A stretch of 64,000 bases of DNA from Cryobacterium melibiosiphilum. Lineage in GTDB: Bacteria; Actinomycetota; Actinomycetes; Actinomycetales; Microbacteriaceae. Under the pieces are notes generated by a model. It did not search any database, was not told the origin of the DNA, and saw only the letters and a list, made by a program, of their open reading frames with translations. The stretch's first letter is position 1; each line of letters starts with the position of its first letter. The stretch spans positions 124,001 through 188,000 of the forward strand of contig NZ_QZVS01000097.1 of NCBI RefSeq assembly GCF_003602235.1. The letters run 5' to 3'. The translations under genes were made by a program, and so were the position numbers. This document shows positions 44,525 through 54,059 of the stretch, piece by piece.

Positions 44525-46261
44525 GTGTCGTCGAATCAGACCGAGGCCACACCGGCACAGGCGCCGGCACCGAAGCTGCCGGCAGCCCGACCACCGCGGC
44601 CCTCGACCCGCCCCAACGGGCAGTGGAAGATCGACGGACCCGAACCGCTCAACGGCAACGAGGTCTGGAAGCAGGTCGACAACGGCCTCGCGGTGCGCGG
44701 CCGCATCGAAGAGATCTACTCCAAACAGGGTTTTGACTCCATTGACGGCACCGACCTGCACGGCCGGTTCCGCTGGTGGGGCCTCTACACGCAGCGCAAG
44801 CCCGGCATCGACGGCGGCAAGACCGCGACGCTTGAGCCCGAAGAGCTCGAAGACCGCTACTTCATGCTGCGCGTGCGCATCGACGGCGGCCAGCTCAGCA
44901 CCGAACAGGCTCGCGTGATCGGTGAGGTCTCCCGCGACTTCGGCCGCGACACCGCCGACATCACCGACCGCCAGAACGTGCAGCTGCACTGGATCCAGAT
45001 CGAGGACATGCCCGAGATCTGGCGCCGCCTCGAGGCCGTCGGGCTCGAAACCACCCAGGCCTGCGGCGATGTGCCCCGCGTGTTCCTGGGCTCACCCGTC
45101 GCCGGCATCGCCGCCGACGAGCTCATCGACCCCACCGCCGCCATCGCCGAACTGGCCGAGAAGTTTCTCGGCACCGACGAGTTCGCCAACCTGCCCCGCA
45201 AGTTCAAGACCGCGATCACCGGCCACCCCAGCCAGGACGTCGTGCACGAGATCAACGACATCGGCCTCGTCGCCGTCGAGCACCCCGAGCTCGGCATCGG
45301 CTACGACCTCTGGATCGGCGGCGCCCTCAGCACCACGCCCCGCCTGGCCGAACGGCTCGGCGCCTTCGTCGCCCCCAACCGCATCAACGAGGTCTGGCGC
45401 GGTGTCGCCTCCATCTTTCGCGACTACGGCTACCGACGCCTGCGCGGCAAGGCCCGCCTGAAGTTTTTGCTCGCCGAGTGGGGCACCGAGAAGTTCCGCC
45501 GCATCCTCGAAGACGAATATCTGGGCTACCCCCTGCCCGACGGCCCCGCCGCCCCGCGCCCGAAGACCCAGGGCGACCACATCGGCGTGCACAAGCAGAA
45601 GGACGGGCGCTTCTACATCGGCGTTGCCCCCTTCGTCGGCCGCATCTCCGGCCAGACGCTGATCAGGCTCGCCGAGCTGCTCGAAGAGCGCGGTTCGACC
45701 CGGCTGCGCACGACCCCGCACCAGAAGATCGTCGTGCTCGACGTCGCCGAGGAGCACGTGGAGTCCCTCATCGCAGAGCTCGACGAGATCGGCCTCGCGG
45801 CACGGCCCAGCCTGTTCCGCCGTTCCACGATCGCCTGCACCGGCATCGAATTCTGCAAGCTCGCGATCGTCGAGACCAAACAGGCGGCGACGGATGCGAT
45901 CCTCGAGCTCGAAAAACGCCTCGCCGGCATCGACGCCCCGCACCCGATCAGCCTGCACGTGAACGGCTGCCCGAACTCCTGCGCCCGCATCCAGACGGCG
46001 GACATCGGCCTGAAGGGCCAGCTGCTGCCCGACGGCGACGGCGGGTCGACCCCCGGGTTCCAGGTGCACCTGGGCGGCGGCCTCGCATCCGTCGACCGCG
46101 AAGAAGCCGGACTCGGTCGCACCGTGCGCGGCCTCAAAGTCACCGCCGACGACCTCGCCGATTACGTGGAACGCCTCGTGCGCCGCTTTCTCGCCGACCG
46201 CCAGAACGACGAGACATTCGCCGAATGGGCGCACCGCGCCCCCGAGGAGGCACTGAAATGA
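44525..46261 (+). CDS. ferredoxin-type assimilatory sulfite (nitrite) reductase
   Basis: A 578-residue siroheme-[4Fe-4S] reductase. Cluster ligands C438, C444 (CTGIEFC) and C482, C486 (NGCPNSC). Tyr88 (GLYTQR) and Cys180 (TTQACGD) sit where the mycobacterial enzyme has a Tyr-Cys crosslink, which marks sulfite rather than nitrite reductase; I therefore favour sulfite. Electrons probably come from the ferredoxin encoded at 53640. The GTG start has AGGAG six nt upstream; the stop overlaps the cysH ATG (ATGA). Confidence 0.93.
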   Translation: MSSNQTEATPAQAPAPKLPAARPPRPSTRPNGQWKIDGPEPLNGNEVWKQVDNGLAVRGRIEEIYSKQGFDSIDGTDLHGRFRWWGLYTQRKPGIDGGKTATLEPEELEDRYFMLRVRIDGGQLSTEQARVIGEVSRDFGRDTADITDRQNVQLHWIQIEDMPEIWRRLEAVGLETTQACGDVPRVFLGSPVAGIAADELIDPTAAIAELAEKFLGTDEFANLPRKFKTAITGHPSQDVVHEINDIGLVAVEHPELGIGYDLWIGGALSTTPRLAERLGAFVAPNRINEVWRGVASIFRDYGYRRLRGKARLKFLLAEWGTEKFRRILEDEYLGYPLPDGPAAPRPKTQGDHIGVHKQKDGRFYIGVAPFVGRISGQTLIRLAELLEERGSTRLRTTPHQKIVVLDVAEEHVESLIAELDEIGLAARPSLFRRSTIACTGIEFCKLAIVETKQAATDAILELEKRLAGIDAPHPISLHVNGCPNSCARIQTADIGLKGQLLPDGDGGSTPGFQVHLGGGLASVDREEAGLGRTVRGLKVTADDLADYVERLVRRFLADRQNDETFAEWAHRAPEEALK

Positions 46262-47019
46262 CGTCACCCCGCACGATTCGTACGCACCCGGCAGCGCCCG
46301 TCGCCGTTCCGCTGCGCCCGGCCAAACGCTCCCACGCCGAGCTGCAGGCCCTCGCCGCTCGCGGCTCGGCCCTGCTCGGGGAGGCCAGCGCCGATCAGGT
46401 CGTCGCCTGGGTCGCCGAGAACTTTCGCCCGGATGCCGCCGCCGTCGCCTGCTCGATGGCCGACGCCGTGCTCCCCCACCTCGTGGCCGAGCAGCTGCCG
46501 GGCGTCGACGTGCTCTTTCTCGACACCGGTTACCACTTCGCCGAGACCTACGAGACGCGGGACGCCGTTGCGGCGAGCCTCGACGTGACCATCGTCGACG
46601 TTTTGCCCCTGCTGACCGTGCCCGAGCAGGACGCCGAGTACGGCGCCGAACTGTTCGGCCGCGACGCGAACGCCTGCTGCGCGATGCGCAAGGTCGAACC
46701 CCTTCAGCGGTCCCTGAAGGACTACGAACTCTGGTTCACCGGCGTGCGCCGCGACGAAGCGCCGACCCGCGCGAACACGCCGCTCGTGGTGTGGGACGAC
46801 CGCAACGGCCTCGTCAAGGTCAACCCGGTCGCCGCCTGGTCGTACGACGAGATCCTCGCCTACGCGGCCGAGAACGAGGTCGTGCTGAACCCGCTGCTCG
46901 ACCAGGGCTACCCGTCGATCGGCTGCGCGCCCTGCACCAAAGGCGTCGCCGAAGGCGACGACCCACGATCCGGCCGCTGGGCCACCCTCGAGAAAACGGA
47001 ATGCGGGTTGCACCTATGA
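46258..47019 (+). CDS. cysH: adenylylsulfate (APS) reductase CysH
   Basis: A 253-residue thiol-dependent reductase. The Cys pairs CC at about residue 140-141 (ANACCAMRKVEPL) and CxxC in GCAPCTKG near 222-225 are the [4Fe-4S] ligands of APS reductases; E. coli PAPS reductases lack them. A C-terminal Cys in KTECGLHL is the catalytic thiol. Its start overlaps the sulfite reductase stop by four nt and its stop overlaps cysD by four nt. Confidence 0.93.
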   Translation: MTSPRTIRTHPAAPVAVPLRPAKRSHAELQALAARGSALLGEASADQVVAWVAENFRPDAAAVACSMADAVLPHLVAEQLPGVDVLFLDTGYHFAETYETRDAVAASLDVTIVDVLPLLTVPEQDAEYGAELFGRDANACCAMRKVEPLQRSLKDYELWFTGVRRDEAPTRANTPLVVWDDRNGLVKVNPVAAWSYDEILAYAAENEVVLNPLLDQGYPSIGCAPCTKGVAEGDDPRSGRWATLEKTECGLHL

Positions 47020-47957
47020 GCACTGTCACAGCCACAACCGCCACGACGGCGACCACGACCGACCACCGCCTGAGCGAACTCGACGTGCTCGAGAGCGAGG
47101 CCATCCACATCATCCGCGAGGTCGTCGCCGAGTTCGAACGCCCGGTGCTGATGTTCTCGGGCGGCAAGGACTCCGTCGTCGTGCTGCACCTCGCCGCGAA
47201 GGCGTTCTGGCCGGGCACGATCCCTTTCTCGCTGCTGCACGTGGACACCGGCCACAACTTTCCCGAGGTGCTCGAGTTTCGCGACAAGACCGTCGCCCGC
47301 CACGGCGTGCGGCTGACCGTGGCGAAGGTCGAGGACTACGTGCAGGACGGCCGCCTGGCCGAACGCGCCGACGGCACCCGCAACCCGCTGCAGACCCTGC
47401 CGCTGCTCGACGCGATCGCGGCGGGCCGGCACGACGCCGTCTTCGGCGGCGCCCGCCGCGACGAGGACAAGGCCCGCGCCAAGGAGCGCATCCTCTCGCT
47501 GCGCGACGAGTTCGGCCAGTGGGACCCGCGCAACCAGCGACCCGAGCTGTGGAACCTCTACAACGGCCGCCACACCGTCGGCCAGCACGTGCGCGCTTTT
47601 CCGATCAGCAACTGGACCGAACTGAACGTCTGGCGCTACATCGAACGCGAGAACATCGAACTGCCCCCGCTCTACTACGCCCACGAGCGTGAGGTCTATC
47701 GCCGCGACAACATGTGGCGGTCGGTCAGCCCGGTCAGCCTGCCCCGCGAAGACGAAATCGTCGAAACGCGCACGGTGCGCTACCGCACCGTGGGCGACAT
47801 GAGCTGCACCGGCGCGGTCGACTCGACCGCGGCATCCGTCGCCGATGTCGTGCGCGAGGTGGGCGTGAGCACCATCACGGAGCGCGGCGCCACCCGCGCC
47901 GACGACCGCATTTCCGAAGCCGCCATGGAGGACCGCAAGAAGGAAGGCTACTTCTGA
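47016..47957 (+). CDS. cysD: sulfate adenylyltransferase subunit 2
   Basis: A 313-residue PP-loop ATP sulfurylase subunit. SGGKDSVVVLHLA (about 49-61) is the PP-loop, followed by HVDTGHNFPEVLEFRD, FGGARRDEDKARAKER and the C-terminal GDMSCTGAVDS. With CysN it makes APS from sulfate. It begins with ATG at 47016 inside the cysH stop (ATGA), and its TGA stop shares its A with the next gene (TGATG). Confidence 0.96.
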   Translation: MSTVTATTATTATTTDHRLSELDVLESEAIHIIREVVAEFERPVLMFSGGKDSVVVLHLAAKAFWPGTIPFSLLHVDTGHNFPEVLEFRDKTVARHGVRLTVAKVEDYVQDGRLAERADGTRNPLQTLPLLDAIAAGRHDAVFGGARRDEDKARAKERILSLRDEFGQWDPRNQRPELWNLYNGRHTVGQHVRAFPISNWTELNVWRYIERENIELPPLYYAHEREVYRRDNMWRSVSPVSLPREDEIVETRTVRYRTVGDMSCTGAVDSTAASVADVVREVGVSTITERGATRADDRISEAAMEDRKKEGYF

Positions 47958-49009
47958 TGCGGGCCGCCCCCCTCGGGGTCGTCGCCGTCGCGGTCGGTGC
48001 GTCACTCCTGCTGAGCGGATGCTCCGGCGCCGCTTCTGCTGCCCCCGGCCCCGCCGCGGAACTGCGCCTGGGCTACTTCGACAACCTCACGCACGCGCCC
48101 GCGCTCGTGGGCATCGAAAACGGTTTTCTGCAGGACGCCCTCGGCGACACCGCCCTCAACGCCCAGAGCTTCGGCGCCGGACCGGCCGCGATCGAGGCGA
48201 TCAGCGCCGGCGCGATCGACGCCGCCTATGTGGGCCCGAGCCCCGCCGTGAACACCTTCGTGCAGAGCGCCGGCCGCAGCGCGGTCATCGTCGCCGGGGC
48301 GACCGTCGGCGGTGCCGCCCTCGTCGTGCAGGAGGGCATCGACTCGCCCGCCGACCTCGCCGGCGCCCTCATCGCCAGCCCTCAGCTCGGCAACACCCAG
48401 GACGTGGCCCTGCGCTCCTGGCTCGCGAGCGAAGGCTACGAGACCAGCACGACCGGCGGCGGCGACGTCACCGTCGCACCCACCGACAACGCGCGGGCCT
48501 TCACTCTGTTTCAGAGCGGGCAGATCGACGGCGCCTGGCTGCCGGAGCCCTGGGTCTCCCGCCTCGTGCTCGAGGCGGATGCCACGGTGCTCGTCGACGA
48601 GGCCTCCCTCTGGGAGAACGGCGACTTCCCGACCACCGTGCTGCTCGTCGGTGCGGATTTCAACCGCGACCACCCGGAGACGGTGCGGGCCCTGCTCAAG
48701 GGGCACACGGCATCCGTCGCCTGGCTCACCGACCACCCCGACGAGGCGGCCGACGTGATCAACGCCAAGCTCACCGCGGACACCGGAAAACCACTCTCGG
48801 ACGCGGTCATCGACCGTGCCCTCGGCGGTCTGCGATTCACCAATGATCCGCTGGCCAGCACCTTTCCCGTCTCTTTGCGGGAAGCCGTGGCGGCCGGCAC
48901 CGCCAAAGACGGCGACCTCGACGGCCTGTTTGACCTGACCCTGCTCAACGGCGTGCTCGCCGAAGCGGGAGGCGCGCCCATCTCGGCCGCCGGACTCGGA
49001 ACGGAGTAA
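47957..49009 (+). CDS. ABC transporter substrate-binding lipoprotein (SsuA/TauA-like)
   Basis: A 350-residue solute-binding protein with a lipobox LLLSGC (Cys near residue 22), then LRLGYFDNLTHAPALVGIENGFLQ, the opening of nitrate/sulfonate/taurine-type binding proteins. It supplies the ATPase and permease genes at 50441 and 51231. Oddly it sits between cysD and cysN, splitting the ATP sulfurylase gene pair. The ligand could be a sulfonate or a sulfur oxyanion. It is coupled to cysD by TGATG and ends four nt before cysN. Confidence 0.87.
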   Translation: MRAAPLGVVAVAVGASLLLSGCSGAASAAPGPAAELRLGYFDNLTHAPALVGIENGFLQDALGDTALNAQSFGAGPAAIEAISAGAIDAAYVGPSPAVNTFVQSAGRSAVIVAGATVGGAALVVQEGIDSPADLAGALIASPQLGNTQDVALRSWLASEGYETSTTGGGDVTVAPTDNARAFTLFQSGQIDGAWLPEPWVSRLVLEADATVLVDEASLWENGDFPTTVLLVGADFNRDHPETVRALLKGHTASVAWLTDHPDEAADVINAKLTADTGKPLSDAVIDRALGGLRFTNDPLASTFPVSLREAVAAGTAKDGDLDGLFDLTLLNGVLAEAGGAPISAAGLGTE

Positions 49010-49013
49010 GCGC

Positions 49014-50444
49014 ATGACCTTGGTAACCGACACCCCCGCACCCTTCATTACCGCCGAGGCGCCCCTGATCTCTGAGGCACCGCAGGGCACCCTGTTTCGC
49101 TTCGCGACGGCCGGCTCGGTCGACGACGGCAAGTCCACCCTCGTGGGCCGGCTGCTGCACGACTCGAAGGCGATCCTCGCCGACCAGCTCGAAGCCGTCA
49201 CCCGCACCTCGCAGGAGCGCGGCTTCGGCGGCGCCGCCGGCGGCATCGACTTCGCCCTGCTGACCGACGGCCTGCGCGCCGAACGCGAACAGGGCATCAC
49301 CATCGACGTCGCGTACCGCTACTTCGCGACCGCGGCACGCTCATTCATCCTCGCCGACTGCCCCGGGCACGTGCAGTACACCCGCAACATGGTCACCGGC
49401 GCGACGACAGCGGATGCCGTCATCATGCTGATCGACGCCCGCAAGGGCGTGCTCGAGCAGACCCGCCGCCACCTGAGCGTCGTCGCGCTGTTGCGGGTGC
49501 CGCACGTGATCGTGGCCGTGAACAAGATCGACCTGCTCGACTACGACGAGCTCGCCTACCGTGAGGTCGAGGCGAGCGTTCGCCAGGTCACCACGGAACT
49601 CGGCATCGACGCCGCGGCTGTCAGCGTCATCCCCGTCTCGGCGCTCGTCGGCGACAACGTCGTCGACCGCTCCGCGCTCACGCCCTGGTACGACGGCCCC
49701 AGCCTGCTCGAACTGCTCGAAACGCTCACCGTGATCGACGACCTCGACGAGAACGGCCGCGCCACCGAAGACTTCCGCCTGCCCGTGCAGCTCGTGCTGC
49801 GCCCGCAGGGTGCGGTCGTCGTCGCCCCCGAGCTGGCCGATGACTACCGCGATTACCGCGCCTATGCCGGCCAGGTCGCGAGCGGCAGCATCCGTGTCGG
49901 CGACGCCGTCACCGTGCAGCCCGGCGGCGGCACGAGCGTGGTCACCGGCATCGACTTCGCCGGCGTCGAACTGACCGAGGCGTTCGCGCCGCAGTCGGTC
50001 GCCCTGCGCCTGGCCGACGAGCTCGACATCGCCCGCGGCGCGGTCATCGCCGCCGCCGGCACCCTGCCCGGTGTCACCCGCTCGCTCGACGCCGAGCTGT
50101 TCTGGCTCGACCCTCGGCCGCTGGCCCCCGGCGCCCGGGTGCTCGTGAAGTTCGGCACCACCGTCGTGCAGGCCCTGATCGCGGAGGTGACCGGCCGACT
50201 CGACCTGACCACCCTCGCCGTGGAGCCGGCCACGACGCTCGCCGTGAACGATATCGGGCAGGCCAGCATCCGCTTGTCGCGTGACCTGCCCATCGAACGC
50301 TACGCCGACAACCGTCGTTCCGGCGCGTTCCTGGTCATTCACCCTCAGGACGGTTCGACCCTCGCCGCCGGTATCGTCACCGCGCCGGGGCCGCTGACCG
50401 GCGCCGGCGACGGCTCGGGCGCAGGCTCCGAGGTGTCGCCGTGA
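49014..50444 (+). CDS. cysN: sulfate adenylyltransferase subunit 1 (GTPase)
   Basis: A 476-residue translation-factor-like GTPase. G1 GSVDDGKST (about 34-42), the EQGITIDVAYRYF switch, DCPGHVQYTRNM and NKIDLLDYDE are complete. The C-terminal barrels follow and no APS kinase domain is fused. GTP hydrolysis drives sulfate adenylation by CysD. Its TGA overlaps the GTG of the ABC ATPase gene (GTGA). Confidence 0.95.
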   Translation: MTLVTDTPAPFITAEAPLISEAPQGTLFRFATAGSVDDGKSTLVGRLLHDSKAILADQLEAVTRTSQERGFGGAAGGIDFALLTDGLRAEREQGITIDVAYRYFATAARSFILADCPGHVQYTRNMVTGATTADAVIMLIDARKGVLEQTRRHLSVVALLRVPHVIVAVNKIDLLDYDELAYREVEASVRQVTTELGIDAAAVSVIPVSALVGDNVVDRSALTPWYDGPSLLELLETLTVIDDLDENGRATEDFRLPVQLVLRPQGAVVVAPELADDYRDYRAYAGQVASGSIRVGDAVTVQPGGGTSVVTGIDFAGVELTEAFAPQSVALRLADELDIARGAVIAAAGTLPGVTRSLDAELFWLDPRPLAPGARVLVKFGTTVVQALIAEVTGRLDLTTLAVEPATTLAVNDIGQASIRLSRDLPIERYADNRRSGAFLVIHPQDGSTLAAGIVTAPGPLTGAGDGSGAGSEVSP

Positions 50445-51241
50445 GTACGCCGGTCGCGACGGCCGCACCGGTCTCGACAACAGGGCTCGCCGCATCCGTC
50501 GTCGAACCGGCCGCGATCAGCATCGACGCGCTCGGCAAGCGTTACGGCGCCGGCCCGCTCGTGCTCGACGACATCAACCTCCGTATCGAGCCCGGCCAGT
50601 TCGTCTGCCTGCTCGGCGCGAGCGGATGCGGCAAGTCGACCCTGCTGAACATCATCGCCGGCCTCGAAAAACCCACCGAGGGCAGTGTGACCGTGGCCAG
50701 CGGCAAGGCCGCCGTCATGTTCCAGGACGCCGCCCTGTTTCCGTGGCTGACCGCCGGCCGAAACGTGGAACTCGCCCTCAAGCTGCGCGGCATGCCGCGC
50801 GCCGCGCGCCGCCCCGCCGCCCTCGAACTGCTCGACCTGGTCAATCTCGCGGACGCCGCCGACAAGCGCCCGCACGAGCTCTCCGGTGGCATGCGCCAGC
50901 GCGTTGCGCTCGCCCGATCGCTCGCGCAGGACCGTAAGGTGCTGCTGATGGACGAGCCCTTCGCCGCCCTCGATGCCATCACCCGCGACCTGCTGCACGA
51001 GGAACTCGAACGGGTCTGGAAGCAGACCGGCCGCACCATCGTCTTCGTCACCCACAACGTGCGCGAAGCCGCGCGGCTCGGCCAGCGTATTCTGCTGATG
51101 TCGTCCCGGCCCGGCCGCGTCGTCAACGAGTGGACGATCGCCGACACCGGCTCCCGCCGCATCGAATCCAACGAGGTCGCCCGTCTGGGCGACGAAATCA
51201 CCGACCAGCTGCGACAGGAGATCCGCCGCAATGCCGCCTGA
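50441..51241 (+). CDS. ABC transporter ATP-binding protein (SsuB/TauB-like)
   Basis: A 266-residue ATPase: Walker A GASGCGKST (about 61-69), Q-loop MFQDAALFPWLT, signature LSGGMRQRVA, Walker B VLLMDEPFAAL and the H-loop FVTHNV. The form resembles nitrate/sulfonate/bicarbonate importers. The start GTG is inside the cysN stop, and the gene end overlaps the permease by 11 nt. Confidence 0.9.
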   Translation: MSTPVATAAPVSTTGLAASVVEPAAISIDALGKRYGAGPLVLDDINLRIEPGQFVCLLGASGCGKSTLLNIIAGLEKPTEGSVTVASGKAAVMFQDAALFPWLTAGRNVELALKLRGMPRAARRPAALELLDLVNLADAADKRPHELSGGMRQRVALARSLAQDRKVLLMDEPFAALDAITRDLLHEELERVWKQTGRTIVFVTHNVREAARLGQRILLMSSRPGRVVNEWTIADTGSRRIESNEVARLGDEITDQLRQEIRRNAA

Positions 51242-52160
51242 AACCAGCACCACCAGCACGCGCCCCGCGGAACCGGCTGGCTCCGGCGCTGCCGGCCACG
51301 ATGAGCTGCGCCGCCTCGAAGCCGGGCTCGACAGCCTGCAGGCCGTGCCCGAGACTCCGCGCGGGGCCGTGCGCCGCACCCTCGACGGCGTCGTGCCGCC
51401 GATCCTGCTGCTCATCGGCCTCGTCGCCGCCTGGCAGCTCTACATCGTCATCGCCCGGCCCCGGCCCGACCTGATTCCCGGCCCGTTCGACGTCTTCGGT
51501 GCCCTCGTCAGCGCCTGGTCCAGCGACCGGCTGCAGATTGCCGTGCTGACGAGCCTCGAACGCGGCGGTGCCGGTTTTCTCATCGCCGTCGCCATCGGCA
51601 CGCCGATCGGCCTATTGTTGGCCGAGTGCCGCCCCGTGCGTCGGGCGTTGGGGCCGCTGCTCTCCGGCCTGCAGGTCCTGCCGTCGGTCGCCTGGGTACC
51701 CGCCGCGATCATCTGGTTCGGCCTCACCGACGCCACGGTGTACTTCGTAGTGCTGATGGGCGCCGTTCCCTCGATCGCCAACGGCCTCGTCTCCGGCGTC
51801 GACCAGATCCCACCGCAGCTGCGCCGCGTGGGCACCGTGCTCGGCGCCTCTCGACTGCAGATGGCGACCCTCGTCGTGCTGCCCGCCGCCCTGCCCGGTT
51901 ATTTTTCGGGCCTGAAACAGGGCTGGGCGTTCGCGTGGCGTTCGCTGATGGCCGCGGAAATCATCGCGATGGGCGGTACCATCGGATTCGGCCTCGGTTC
52001 ACTGTTGCAGCAGAGCCGCGAGCTCGCCGACCTGTCGGGAGTGCTCGCCACGATCCTCGTGATCCTCTTCGTCGGTATCCTCGTGGAGCTCGTGATCTTC
52101 GCGCCGATCGAGCGTCGCCTGCTGCGCCGCCGCGGGCTCATGGCCGCCGGACTGCGCTGA
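51231..52160 (+). CDS. ABC transporter permease (SsuC/TauC-like)
   Basis: A 309-residue permease with about six membrane spans after a soluble N-terminus of about 50 residues. The ATPase-contact loop GTVLGASRLQMATLVVLPAALP (EAA-like, about 203-224) is visible. It belongs with the binding protein at 47957 and the ATPase at 50441. No desulfonase or dioxygenase gene is near, so the import substrate may be sulfate itself or the desulfonation genes lie elsewhere. Confidence 0.88.
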   Translation: MPPETSTTSTRPAEPAGSGAAGHDELRRLEAGLDSLQAVPETPRGAVRRTLDGVVPPILLLIGLVAAWQLYIVIARPRPDLIPGPFDVFGALVSAWSSDRLQIAVLTSLERGGAGFLIAVAIGTPIGLLLAECRPVRRALGPLLSGLQVLPSVAWVPAAIIWFGLTDATVYFVVLMGAVPSIANGLVSGVDQIPPQLRRVGTVLGASRLQMATLVVLPAALPGYFSGLKQGWAFAWRSLMAAEIIAMGGTIGFGLGSLLQQSRELADLSGVLATILVILFVGILVELVIFAPIERRLLRRRGLMAAGLR

Positions 52161-52233
52161 CCGCTCCGGTTTGACCTGCGCCACCCGCGCGCATCCACTT
52201 TTTTCGTGCTCGTTGTTTTGTGAAAGGCCTCCT

Positions 52234-53643
52234 GTGACCGCCGTACTCCCATCCACCTCGCCGCTGCGCGTCGCCATCATCGGTGCCGGGCCGGCCGGTA
52301 TCTACGCCGGCAACATCCTCACCCGTCTCGCCGGTGAAGCCGGCCACGAGGTCGCGATCGACGTTTTCGACGCCCTGCCGACCCCGTACGGGCTCATCCG
52401 CTACGGCGTCGCCCCCGACCACCCCCGCATCAAGGGCATCGTCAACTCCCTGCACGAAATGCTCGCCGGCGGTGCTCTGCGGTTCCTCGGCAACGTGCGC
52501 TACGGCGTCGACGTGAACCTCGCCGATCTGCAGGCCCGCTACCACGCCGTGATCTTCGCGACCGGCGCGCTGAGCGACGCGCCACTGGTGATTCCCGGCA
52601 TCGACCTGCCCGGATCCTTCGGCGCGGCCGACTTCGTGTCCTGGTACGACGGCCACCCCGACGTGCCCCGCACCTGGCCGCTCGACGCGACCGACATCGC
52701 CGTGATCGGCAACGGAAACGTCGCCCTCGACGTGGCCCGCGTGCTCGCCAAGCACCCCGACGACCTGCTCTCGACGGATATTCCGGAGAACGTCTACGCC
52801 GGGCTCGCCGGATCGCCGGTCACCGACGTGCACATCTTCGGCCGTCGCGGCCCGTCACAGGTGAAGTTCACGCCGATCGAGCTGCGCGAGCTGGCCGACA
52901 TTCCCGACGTCGACCTCGTCGTCTACGCCGACGACTTTGTGCCCGACGAGCACGTGGCACAGCTCGTCGCCTCGAACAACCAGGTCAAGATCATGTCCCG
53001 CACGCTGAACGGATGGCTCACCCGGGTTCCGAGCGGCGCCTCGCGTCGCCTGCACCTGCACTTTCTGCACGCTCCGGTGGAGGTCTACGGCGATGAAAGG
53101 GTGGAGGGCATCCGCTTCGAACGCACCGAGCACACCGGTGATGGCGGCGTGCGCGGCACCGGCGAGATCCTCGACTACCCGGTGCAGGCCGTGTACCGCG
53201 CGGTCGGTTACCGCGGCAGCGCGCTTCTCGACGTGCCCTTCGACGAGGCCCGTGGCGTGATTCCGAACGACGGTGGCCGGGTCATCGACGACGCGGGCGT
53301 GCCCGTTGCCGGGCTCTATGCCACCGGCTGGATCAAGCGCGGCCCGGTCGGGCTGATCGGCCACACCAAGGGTGATGCCCTCGAGACGGTCACGCGCCTC
53401 GTCGAGGACATTCCGGTGCTGCAGGCGGGGACAGAGGATGTCGACGGGGACGCGATTCTGACCCTGCTGGATGAGCGCGGCATCCGCTACACGGACTGGG
53501 CCGGCTGGCTCACGCTCGACGCCCACGAACGGGCGCTCGGCGCCGCGGCTGCGGCCGGGGCCACGGCCCGTGAACGGATCAAGGTCGTCGCCCGCGACGA
53601 ACAGGTCGAGATCTCCCGCGCGGAAGCGTTGCTGGCGCTGTGA
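52234..53643 (+). CDS. ferredoxin-NADP reductase, FprA/adrenodoxin-reductase-like
   Basis: A 469-residue flavoprotein reductase. FAD-binding [14 protein letters not shown] at residues about 13-26, [18 protein letters not shown], the NADP-binding [34 protein letters not shown] and [20 protein letters not shown] match mycobacterial FprA. It passes NADPH electrons to the ferredoxin coupled to it. The GTG at 52234 has GAAAGG upstream; its TGA overlaps the ferredoxin start (GTGA). Confidence 0.93.
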   Translation: MTAVLPSTSPLRVAIIGAGPAGIYAGNILTRLAGEAGHEVAIDVFDALPTPYGLIRYGVAPDHPRIKGIVNSLHEMLAGGALRFLGNVRYGVDVNLADLQARYHAVIFATGALSDAPLVIPGIDLPGSFGAADFVSWYDGHPDVPRTWPLDATDIAVIGNGNVALDVARVLAKHPDDLLSTDIPENVYAGLAGSPVTDVHIFGRRGPSQVKFTPIELRELADIPDVDLVVYADDFVPDEHVAQLVASNNQVKIMSRTLNGWLTRVPSGASRRLHLHFLHAPVEVYGDERVEGIRFERTEHTGDGGVRGTGEILDYPVQAVYRAVGYRGSALLDVPFDEARGVIPNDGGRVIDDAGVPVAGLYATGWIKRGPVGLIGHTKGDALETVTRLVEDIPVLQAGTEDVDGDAILTLLDERGIRYTDWAGWLTLDAHERALGAAAAAGATARERIKVVARDEQVEISRAEALLAL

Positions 53644-53957
53644 CGTACGTCATCGCGTTGCCCTGTGTGGACGTCAAGGACCGGGCCTGCATCGACGAGT
53701 GCCCCGTGGACTGCATCTACGAGGGTGAACGCTCGCTCTACATCCACCCCGACGAGTGCGTCGACTGCGGCGCCTGCGAACCGGTCTGCCCGGTCGAAGC
53801 CATCTACTACGAAGACGACCTGCCCGAACAGTGGGCCGACTACTACAAGGCCAACGTCGAGTTCTTCGACGACATCGGCTCCCCGGGCGGCGCGGCCAAG
53901 GTCGGCGTGATCGCCAAGGACCACCCCGTGATCTCGGTGCTGCCGCCGCAGGCCTAG
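53640..53957 (+). CDS. fdxA: 7Fe ferredoxin (FdxA-type)
   Basis: A 105-residue ferredoxin. [10 protein letters not shown] carries ligands of both clusters and [16 protein letters not shown] gives the second motif; spacing with the Cys near residue 9 (LPCVD) is that of [3Fe-4S]/[4Fe-4S] FdxA proteins, with the typical acidic C-terminus [15 protein letters not shown]. Coupled with the reductase it probably feeds the sulfite reductase at the head of the operon. Confidence 0.93.
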   Translation: MTYVIALPCVDVKDRACIDECPVDCIYEGERSLYIHPDECVDCGACEPVCPVEAIYYEDDLPEQWADYYKANVEFFDDIGSPGGAAKVGVIAKDHPVISVLPPQA

Positions 53958-53985
53958 GCCCCTGGCTCTGCAGGTCGGCCCACCA

Positions 53986-54040
53986 GGTTTCGAGACGCTC
54001 GTCGGTTGTCGAGCCTGTCGAGACACGCTCCTCAACCACC
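53986..54040. repeat. interspersed repeat between fdxA and smc
   Basis: Between convergent gene ends. On the minus strand it contains TCTCGACAGGCTCGACAACC, closely matching the arm of the palindrome at 34232. It is flanked by GGTT...AACC ends (53986 and 54037-54040 region) and has a partial direct repeat GAGCGTGTCTCGA / GAGCGTCTCGAAA rather than a long stem. Probably the same repeat family and possibly a terminator. Confidence 0.6.
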
Positions 54041-54059
54041 GGCGCCGGGGCCGGGAGGG

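Noticed and set aside
49014..50444. CysN-CysC fusion
   Set aside because: The protein ends after the elongation-factor-like barrels, with no APS kinase domain. The CysH present is of the APS type, so none is needed.
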